Assembly: GCA_024516155.1 (NCBI GenBank)
Contig: JAJJXM010000011.1
Span: 715,501 to 779,500 of the forward strand
Reading direction: 5' to 3'
From: Pyronema omphalodes
Taxonomy: Eukaryota > Ascomycota > Pezizomycetes > Pezizales > Pyronemataceae
Length of the DNA stretch: 64,000 nucleotides
The position numbers and the translations under genes are program-made. The notes beneath the pieces were generated by a model that saw only the letters and a list, made by a program, of their open reading frames with translations, did no database searches and was not told the DNA's origin. Shown in pieces: positions 56,015 to 64,000 of this stretch; the stretch's first letter is position 1, and each line of letters starts with the position of its first letter.

Positions 56015-56326
56015 ATGTGGGAACGTCGACCATCAACCATGATGGGTTACTGCTTTGACGATGCCACTAGAGCGGCAGTGTTTGAAAAAGTTGGCAAAGC
56101 GCTTCACGGATTTGGAGGTGTTGTTGACCTGGGTCCTGACTATAATATAATAGAGAAGAATTCGCTTGAGGGTATTAGGATACAATGCACCCATAAGGGG
56201 TATCTCCACCGTCGTTGGGAACTTGGGAGAAGTCCGAATCGTCCGGTCGAAGCCCGAATAGCATTATTTGCTTCTCATAAAAGTTGTCTGGTCCTTCTCA
56301 AAATAGAACTGATCATCCTACTTTGA
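56015..56326 (+). CDS. Possible partial gene homologous to the 276-bp repeat
   Basis: A 103-codon open frame that I do not recognise. Its segment STMMGYCFDDATRAAVFEKVGKALHGFGGVVDLGP aligns with the stop-containing frame of the three preceding 276-bp units (residues shown only as the key pattern MMGYC-DDA...GGV-LGP). The open, less repetitive copy is likely the remnant of the source gene, and the triplicated units are later fragments. No start context or downstream exon could be established. Confidence 0.3.
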   Translation: MWERRPSTMMGYCFDDATRAAVFEKVGKALHGFGGVVDLGPDYNIIEKNSLEGIRIQCTHKGYLHRRWELGRSPNRPVEARIALFASHKSCLVLLKIELIILL

Positions 56327-56354
56327 GAAGAAGCGCGCCTTTTTGCATTGGGTT

Positions 56355-56838
56355 TAGAAATGCATAGTGACGAGACGAGCGGCTTGAGACAAGAGTTCGA
56401 GCTTTAGTCTCGAGACTTTTCAAGACTTGTATATTCTATACTCTATGGGGCAAAACATGCCTAATCAAGTTAGATGTATATTTTTTCCTACTCCGCTAAT
56501 CACTCTTCCAGATAAATCTGTTACCAAGTGTAAGAATCGACTTTTTAGTAAGATTTCTTCGGCAGTACGAGTTGCTCAGCAAGATCTCGAATGGACTACT
56601 GGGGTCTGAGGATTAGGAGGTATTTGAGGAGGAAGAGCATGAGTATTGGGGCAGATAATATACTGCAGAATTGTTGCTTCACTTGTAGTTTTATGAAATA
56701 TATTTTCTCGCCGAAAGTCTCGAGCGTCCCGCCGAGACGCTCGAGACGTCTTGAGACGTACAAGACTGAAGTTCCACGAGACGAGACGTCTCGAGCCCAA
56801 TGGCGGTCTCGTCTCGTCTCGTCTCGTGTGCATCCCTA
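56355..56838. mobile_element. 484-bp hAT-type MITE with 8-bp TSD
   Basis: ATTGGGTT stands immediately outside both ends (56347-56354 and 56839-56846), a perfect 8-bp target-site duplication. The left end reads TAGAAATGCA...GACGAGACGAG and the reverse complement of the right end reads TAGGGATGCACACGAGACGAG, with TAGGGATG the typical hAT terminus. The inside is rich in GAGAC/GTCTC motifs, with a long hairpin near 56717-56747 (GTCTCGAGCG...CGCTCGAGAC). There is no transposase; it is a non-autonomous element. The intact TSD and moderate TIR divergence indicate an old but undisturbed insertion. Confidence 0.9.
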
Positions 56839-56846
56839 ATTGGGTT

Positions 56847-58440
56847 GGCTAGTGCAACGTGCGTCGTGCGACGTGATGAATCATGATAGATTCATAATAC
56901 TGTTAAAGGATTGAATAGTGGCTGGAATTAGATGCTAGTATATTTATCAATTCAATACGACCAAAATTCACTCAAATTTGAGGAATACATAAAGTATTAT
57001 TTTTGATAATTCCTATCTACGAGTGATTGTATATCAAACTCACCAGAGCCTCAATACCATACTCAAGTCGAGCAACCAATATTGATATACACCCTGCAAC
57101 ACTACAGTAACAATCTTTTGACTCCTTCCTTAGGCATTTCTACGTGCAGCCATGATCTACTCTACCTGCAACCACACACCATCCTATCACTGCCCCAAAA
57201 TTTTGATTTTGCTGCATGGATCTTCCCGCCTCTCTTTTCCTGTTGATCCTCATATATTCTGCCCAGTTATATCCTCTCTTCAGTCATATTGATATATAAT
57301 CTCTTTCCATCCGGGCGGGGAGGAGCATCATCCGATCTCGCTCAGTTTTGCCGTTCTTAGTTCTTCGTGATAGTGGGACCTCAAATTTAAGAGAAGCTGG
57401 GCATATTCGGGATGAGGGATGCTGAAGAATATCAATAGGCTTGTCTATTCCTCAAGTTTAGATTCAGAAGAAAAATTGGACCAATGGAGCTGAAAGGTCG
57501 GTGTCCTATAGGTTTATATGGCAGATTTCGAGGATATCCGTTTTTGGTGTATCTAATGACGATGGGTAAACTCGAGCCAGGAACTCGGGTTGTATAGCAG
57601 TAAGGGGGAGGGGGGCTAGCTTTAGCGAATCCTTGAGTGGTAGACTTTTACTGTGGTCTGGGTCTGGTGTTACGGAGTTCTCTAATCTACTTTCTCTAAT
57701 GAAAAACTGTCTGCTACATCAAGCCATAAAGGAGAAATTTCCCCTTACAGTCATCGTCATTAAAGAATAGTCATTTACGTCCTAGAATCTCTTCTCGACT
57801 CTACGAAATAATTCAGCTCCATTATTAAATTATCTTAGGAGGTTCTAAATGTCAGCTCTTGACTCCAGTACTCATGATCCTCGCGCATCAACTCAGGAAT
57901 CAGCAGAATATAAAAGCAATATCATGTCTGCTGATTCAATTCTAGATAGAATGTATGGGGTTCTTTTAATCAATCATGGTAGCATACAACCAATCTAGCC
58001 TGCAAGAGCTGCGGTTTTGTAAGATGCGTATGGAGGTTGTGGCTGCTAATAAGGAGGTGAATCGTGGCGATGAATGTGAGTGCGAAGATAACGAAGCTAA
58101 AAAGGGAAGGCCGTTAGCATCGACAGAAAACAATCTTTCAGAGAATATGGGTTATAGATAGAGGCTTCTAGATATAGTAAGATTTTTGGTAGAGATAAGG
58201 CAGTTGGTGATAATTTGAGTAGCTTGGTTATCTGATATTACTCAATTAGAATAAGTCGCATTACCCTGTGATGCCTATCAATGATTATTTGCGTCATCAC
58301 CCTTGGTCGCCCGTGTTGCATTGGTTTGTCGATATCGGCTTTTGATACCAAACTGTGTGATATATCATGATTGGATATTGCTGTTGGAACGTTTCATTCC
58401 TCTCCTTCATCGTATGTTTCATGTAGAGAAATAAATACAA
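56847..58440. other. Accessory intergenic DNA
   Basis: No intact gene. A short ATG frame at 57849-57992 and a frame at 57976-58161 could be fragments of one decayed gene, but I recognise nothing in them. Confidence 0.4.
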
Positions 58441-58444
58441 AATT

Positions 58445-58560
58445 CGGCAATTATGCAAGACGCACCCCCCCAAGACATCGAAATATTCAAGATACCCTGA
58501 GTTTTTTTTTATGCAACATACCCCCCCCTTAGATCCATGCCACCGCACCAGCCGCGAAGA
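58445..58560. repeat. Bracketing direct repeat, right copy
   Basis: Begins GGCAATTATGCAAGACGCACCCCCCC and parallels 54095-54230. Both copies end near a CTTAGRTCC-TGC-GC block. It lies just downstream (in minus-strand terms) of the NACHT pseudogene. Confidence 0.65.
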
Positions 58561-58781
58561 AGTTTGTTCGAAGCGGTTTTATTTTATTTTTATTTTTATT
58601 TTTTTTTTTCAAAGTTGAAATCAAGACATGAAGCCCTTCACCGCCCAGTTGTAAATGGCCCCTCTGAAGATTCTTGTGTGAGGACAAGGGCATTCGGAGT
58701 CACGTGATGTGCCCAACCTCTGCCGAATTGACGTTGCTGGTATGCTCATTGATGCTCATTGATGCTCATTGATGCACCCGA

Positions 58782-60776
58782 TTATTGCGGTTGAAGATAA
58801 GCTTGAAAAGTGTGAGATGGAGAGGAACTTGAAGGTCGGTTTAGAACTGAAGAAAATCTGCTGTCGTAGGTATTTTTGTACATGGCCGTCAGCTCGTCCG
58901 GAAGAGTTTTGAGATTGCATTTTACATGGATTTCCATAAACGTTTCTCGGCAGAGAAAATCAATTTGAAGAGCCGCCAACTGGAACCTAGAATTTCCTCA
59001 TTAGTGTCTGTGCCATATGTAATCATATAAATGATATGGCGAACTTACATTCCCTTGGATTTTTAACACAGCGTTTCGCATATTCCAATTCTAAGTTTCT
59101 AGGTCACATTACCACTAAGGAGTTCTTTTTTATCGATGGTGCTCTGGACTTTCGTTTCCACAAACCGGATGATCTCGTTGATATTATCACCGGGTTATAG
59201 CTCGATTTTGGGAAATATCTGAAACTGTGAGACGATTTCGGGATTCATTCGAGTCGTTGCAAAAATCTCGACAAGCTTATTGGATTGGTTCATGATATCG
59301 TTTAGTGCCACGAGCAGACGCATCCGCTGGGCCTCTATGAATTTGTCCAAGGCATCTATACAAATAACAGTCCGAGCATATATATCGATGAGTTGAATAA
59401 GAAGCTTCTAACTTTCTGAAAAGCTCAGCCTCGAGGTATGAGGCCCTTTGTTCTTCCGGTCTCGGTATACGTCCACAACCAGCTTTGCCAGCTTCTTGTT
59501 ATCAGAGTTGAACTGCGAAAACTGTTGTAATATATATCGTATTCAGAATGCTTTCTGGTTCCCGATGATTTTCTTCGGCTTGGTTGCAATAGAAGTACGC
59601 TAAATTTGGCTCCGTCGTATTAAGAGTCGGAGAATCAATAACTGCTGATCTATAGCAACACTGTGTTAGGTGTATACTCCTGCAGTATCATGGGGTGGTA
59701 CATATCGCTTACGTAATGTATGTTTTACCGGCTCCAGCTAAATGATTGAGTTGGTAAGACAAGTAGCATGTAGACAAACAAGTCATGTGGGGACTTACGG
59801 CTTCCACGCAACTACGTCAGACACAATACTTTCTGCTTCCGCGACATCGGCATCATTTTTGACAGTTTTCTCCAAGTGTTCGATTTTCAGGAGATAATCT
59901 GCAATGTTTTCTGTAGTGAATATGGCCTGTAATCGATTGTCTGGATCAACATTAGCAGTAACAGCACCCTATTGGATGAGAATGCTTACCTGTTGATTTA
60001 TCGGCAGCTTTGACAAAGAATTTCAGGATTTCTATGTAAAGCAGAAGCATCGACTTCTTTAGGTTTTTCGAAGCATCGGAATCTTCCCTCAGGTATCCAA
60101 ATTTGTAAAATGTGCACCTATTAATAAGATCGGAAATGATGTCGAGTCCGTCGAGAATTGCGTCTAGTGATTTCCGCTGATCGACGCAAAGCTGCGAGTT
60201 GTTATTAGCAAATCCAATTAAGAGGTCGAACGGTGCCATCAACCTTGAGGAGAAGTCGAACAGCAGCCCAAGTCAGAGCCACATGCAAGGGATCAACTTG
60301 CACGACGATATCACTAATATCTGTGAGCCTGTCCATCCAATTGAGTAACTTTTGTATCTTTAGAGATTTGTCCTTTTTTTTTCTTTCAGGAGTTTTTCCG
60401 CAGTAGCCCTTGCACTGGATACGCTCTCATCGGCGTTGGCTTGGAAATCGATATCTTCAAGACTTTCGCGCTCCAAATCATCGTGTCCGTCGTTCAATGC
60501 CGTGATCCACAGTGACTATGCTTTGATGACGCTAGTCGCTGATTGTCCATGAGGGTGTTCTTCTTGTATACCGACCTGGGCATACGCCATGCGCTCTGTC
60601 GCCGCTGCAGGTATTTGTCCAATCTGACTTGCCGAGTCTGATGAAAAGCTTTCATTCCTCGTCGAGTACAGACATTTGGCTTGCAAAGACGACTCAAATA
60701 TTGCGGCCAGAGGTGTTGCGGGTGCAGGTGTTTTATGTCTGGGAACGAGTGTTGAAATGCTGAATGGAAGTGCCAT
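58782..60776 (-). pseudogene. Decayed NACHT-domain (NLR-like STAND) gene
   Basis: Minus-strand order: an N-terminal Ser/Ala-rich leader from an ATG at 60776; a helical domain with QVDPLHVALTWAAVRLLL, SLDAILDGLDIISDLINR and LYIEILKFFVKAAD, typical of the domain preceding fungal NACHT modules; the P-loop AGAGKTY split by an intron at about 59737-59801; ESILNTI then LLQQFSQFN in another frame; Walker B-like TVICIDALD; MNQSNKLVEIFATTRM; NEIIRFVETKVQ; and FQLAALQIDFLC. Lesions seen include a stop (CAG-to-TAG type) near 60515, a frameshift at an A run near 60371, a frameshift near 59535, and stops at about 59200 and 59103. Introns (GTAAGC, GTAAGT donors) remain readable. The gene is therefore dead but recent enough to be recognised. 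Confidence 0.85.
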
Positions 60777-62540
60777 TGAAGGACTAATCTACGCATTGAC
60801 AGTATTCTTCACTTTTGTTTTCTTCGGAGACTCGTCCTTTAAATGATTCTGATGACTTGAATAAACCGTATAGTCCTCGTCTTAATCGATCATGTTTCCT
60901 CGGCATTGTGCTTGACATGTTGGTAGCAGCTATTCCGGTTGTTCTGTACTGCTGGTTGTAGTAATTATATCACAGTAACGACTTGCTCAGATTACCAGTA
61001 TCGCGTTTTGGGGCAGCCCGTTGCTTCTTGATGACATGGACGCAGGAATACAGTCGAGATACCCGAGAACAACTAGATATCTGACCGAATATGGGGTCTG
61101 TTCATAGATGATTTAGGGGTTTTTCTGAAGCGACAACATAGAGTACTGAATGGTGCTGGTCGGCTATGAAGTGCTTTGTTGTCACCACGATAGGTGGGGT
61201 GGCAGAGATTAAAATAAGCTCGAGTGATACCAGGCGATTCGAATTTTTTCTCGCTTGCGACGCTGCTGCCCCCACTTGGTCAGTATCATATGCAGTCAAT
61301 TCAAAGTGATTTCACGGTAAATCTTGGCACTGATCATTTGCTTTTCTTTTCTGTCCGTGGAAAAATATTGAGGATTTTAACACCAATCTAGCAACTTAGT
61401 CAGTGTATAAGGCCAATTAAAAGTGATTTTATACATATCTGGGCGTGTCATGGCATTCCAAACACATCTACATATGTGCGCTTTTCCCCCGGTCATACCG
61501 GTAATATGTACAAAGTACCGGGATTTTTAACATCTGAATATCCACCATTTCATCAGGTTAGTTTTTGTCCTCGTTGATTTATTCTTCACAGTGAATGGGA
61601 TTCTAACAAACCAACATAATCTAATGAGTCACTATATTATTATTGGCGTAGTTGTGATTAAGTAGATATAAATTCTTTGCCCAAGCGGCATTTTTGCGAT
61701 ATATGTTGAAGAAACGTAGCGGAGGGAGAAAACGTGGATATTGAGCAGCAAGTTTGTATTGATTGACAGAAAACGAAGAGGGCTCCGAGAGCGAGTAAAA
61801 ATAGACTATACAAGCTACATCCATCTCCACCAGAGGTGACATGGCTATCCAAGCACCTTTCAACAATTTCCCTCACCACATCGCATTTTTTTTTTTAATA
61901 CATTGTAGTTACTCAGCACACTTTCAGCCTCATTTCACTAAGATGTTCCACGTAATTCAGACCAAGATGGCTAACATAAAAAGCTATAGAGATATAAAGA
62001 CTGTATCGGAGTCCAGAGATTTCTAAGGGAGAAGAGTTATGCAGTTATGTAACGATTGGTTGATTTTGATACTGGTGATGATTGGATTTTTTAGATGGCT
62101 AGGACGGTTTAGGAGGGGCTGGAAAGGTGTATTGTTGTTTATTTTGTTTCGGGATGGATGGAATGGATCAGCTTGTCTGCGCCGCGGGTATATGAATCAT
62201 ATGGTTGGAGTGTATACTGAAGTTAAAACTTGATGAAAATGGGGATTGCCTACATATATACAAGAAGATAGAAGTATAGACTGTATAGTGACGCTGGAAG
62301 GGGCCGATAATTTTTGAGTGGTTTCATCAAATGTAAATATGGAAAGAAAAAATATCCTGGACTGCCCTGACGAAAAAAAAAAAGGTTGTTTTTTTTTTCT
62401 TGTAAAAAACAACTTACAGAAGGATATATAATTTCATCATCTCCATTCATACTATCATCATAATTACGTATATCACCCACACATGCCTTCACCAACGCGC
62501 ACAAAAGTATCCTACACATTCTCTGCCTCTCATTCCCTGC
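60777..62540. other. Intergenic
   Basis: Former promoter of the NACHT gene and the 3' side of PRP17; no gene supported. Confidence 0.55.
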
Positions 62541-64000
62541 CTAATCCCAATACTTGATAACACAATCCAGACCAGCACTAGCAACTTTACTAGTTTCCTG
62601 TGGATGCCACTGAGCAGCAACCACAGGTCCATCACTAGCCTGAAACTTGTGATAAAGCTTACAACTTTTCCAATCCCAAAAGCACAACCAACCACCAGAA
62701 TCACCTGACATAAGGAACTGACCATCAGGAGAAATATCCACATCGATAGCATAACCTGCGTTATTATGACCTCTGAATGCCTTTTTCCGGTTTTGTCGGA
62801 ACTTATCGGTAGCGGCGTAAACGACGACTTGGTTATCTCCACTCTGATAGGCTACGTATTTTCCGCTGGGATGAAGCGCGGCCCGGACCATTGAGTACAT
62901 GTAGGGTTCCGCAATAAACTTGATAGGTACTGGAATACCATACTCCCAGGCACGTAATGATTTATCGTCGGATGTGGTAATGAAACGACGGTCTTCGTCA
63001 ACGAAAGTAATGGTGTTGACGGGTCCAAGATGGTGGTCATATTCTTGTACTAGTTGCTCGGTACGAGTATCGAATTGTACAATCTTCTTATCCGACATAC
63101 CGGCAAGGAATTCGTGTGGGTGGGAGGGGTTAAATCGGATGACGTGGGGAATCTTGCCGGTGGTGAATCGGTGGATACATTGTCCGGTTTCTGTATCCCA
63201 GAGCTTCATGTATCGATCGTAAGAGGCAGAAAGGAATTGAGTTCCGGCGGGGTTGAATGTAATGTCCGTAACTGCCTTGGAGTGTCCGTTGTAGGTACGT
63301 AGTAACTCGCGCTGGTGGTAGACGTCCCAAATCTGTAAAAATTTAGCCCTGAACAAACATAATCAAGAGGTTTTGTAGCAATCTTACCTTGACCTTGGAG
63401 TCATTAGCTGAAGATAACAGCAAGTGACCAGATGTAGGAAAAAAGCGTAACGCAGTAATAGGTTTTGTGTGTCCCTTCCAAGTATGCACCAACTTCTTGG
63501 GGATGAAGTTTGTCTGAGTACCCGGTTCCTTTTTGAGGTCGATATCGAGGTCCTGCGGTACATGCATATATGTCCGTCCCATATAGTCGTACTGTTCGCT
63601 TCCATGGAACTCCGTAGTTTCCTTTCCAACACCACCAGTGTTGACATCCAAGTATTCCTTTCCAGCCTTATCGATAATAGGATTCGATATAGGCGCAACG
63701 ACCTCCTCTTCCTCAGATTCATATTCCTCCGCATCCTCATCATCTCTTACAGCATGAGTAGCCGCAGTATATTTCGCCCAAGGGCCAAGGTAAGCACCTT
63801 CACCCTCCAAAATCGAGGCATCACCCTTCTTCTGCCTCTTCCTTTTTATAGCCTCCGTCTCCTTCTTCGTATGACGTAGCTGCACTACGTCTTTTCCATT
63901 ATTCAAAACCACAGCATTCTGGTCTCCAACAAAGTTTTGTCCCACCGCCGCATATCCAAAAGAATTGAAAGTGCGATGCTGAGCACGGAACGTAACATCA
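62541..64000 (-). CDS. PRP17: Pre-mRNA-processing factor PRP17/CDC40 (5' end missing)
   Basis: Spliceosomal WD40 protein acting in the second catalytic step. Two exons are visible: 64000-63388 (continues beyond the right edge) and 63332-62541, joined across a 55-nt intron within SKVKIWDVYHQR. About 467 residues are seen. The N-terminal part starts with FRAQHRTFNSFGYA, a family signature, then an acidic stretch, IPKKLVHTWKGHTKPITALRFFP opening the WD40 propeller, and repeats ending LWD, FDT, WEY, FWDW and finally CVIKYWD at the C-terminus, as in all Prp17 proteins. GHSKAVTDITFNPAGTQFLSASYDRYMKLWD is the best-preserved blade (abbreviated pattern GH...D...F...S.S.D...LWD). The true start lies outside the window. 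Confidence 0.95.

Noticed and set aside
1..64000. tRNA, 5S rRNA and other known RNA genes
   Set aside because: I looked for T-arm (GGTTCGAAT-type) and 5S signatures and found no convincing candidate; a covariance search was not possible.

Overview
The window is nuclear DNA of a filamentous ascomycete (Pezizomycotina). The evidence is protein-coding genes broken by many short introns (about 45-100 nt, GT...AG, with CTAAC/CTAAT-type branch sites), typical fungal proteins (AA9 polysaccharide monooxygenase, NACHT/ankyrin STAND relics, fungal amino-acid permease) and AT-leaning intergenic DNA rich in microsatellites and poly-C/poly-G runs. I cannot fix the class or genus from sequence alone.

Layout. 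1-7.3 kb is gene-poor and holds at least three miniature inverted-repeat elements with 3-bp target duplications (3263-3360, 3728-3931, 4650-5250). 7.3-9.1 kb is an amino-acid permease (minus). 9.1-18 kb is a gene desert full of simple repeats. 18-22 kb has COX23 (plus) facing a large RING E3 ligase (minus). 24.2-26.4 kb is an unrecognised 689-aa coiled-coil protein. 27.9-29.2 kb is the sphingolipid fatty-acid 2-hydroxylase (SCS7/FA2H type). 31 kb has a divergent pair: a DDRGK1-like membrane protein (minus) and prefoldin subunit 4 (plus). Then come an NAD-binding epimerase-like protein (32.9-34.1 kb) and SDHB (35-36 kb). 36-40 kb is a desert with an old tandem duplication. 40-41.4 kb is an AA9 LPMO with a Cys-rich tail. 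42.2-47.6 kb is a divergent mRNA-processing pair: an RBM39/Rsd1-like splicing factor (minus) and poly(A) polymerase (plus). 48.8-49.9 kb holds three tandem ~281-bp units, two of which carry a three-way-junction fold supported by compensatory base changes. 50.6-51.7 kb is kynurenine formamidase with a long Ser/Asp-rich insertion.

51.7-61 kb is a decayed accessory region: an eroded ankyrin array (52.2-54.0 kb) and an eroded NACHT module (58.8-60.8 kb), both minus strand and in the order expected for one NLR-like STAND gene. They are separated by a triplicated 276-bp repeat, a 484-bp hAT-type MITE with a perfect 8-bp target duplication, and a direct repeat that brackets the interval. 62.5 kb to the right edge is PRP17/CDC40 (minus, 5' end outside).

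Most intact genes are housekeeping genes (mitochondrial respiration: SDHB and COX23; mRNA processing: PRP17, RBM39-like, PAP1; folding: prefoldin 4). There is no operon-like functional cluster. All spliced models were checked by hand for phase and stop codons, but no database search was possible. The observations most worth following up are the covarying structured repeat near 49.4 kb, the DDRGK1-like protein, the formamidase insertion and the decayed NLR locus.
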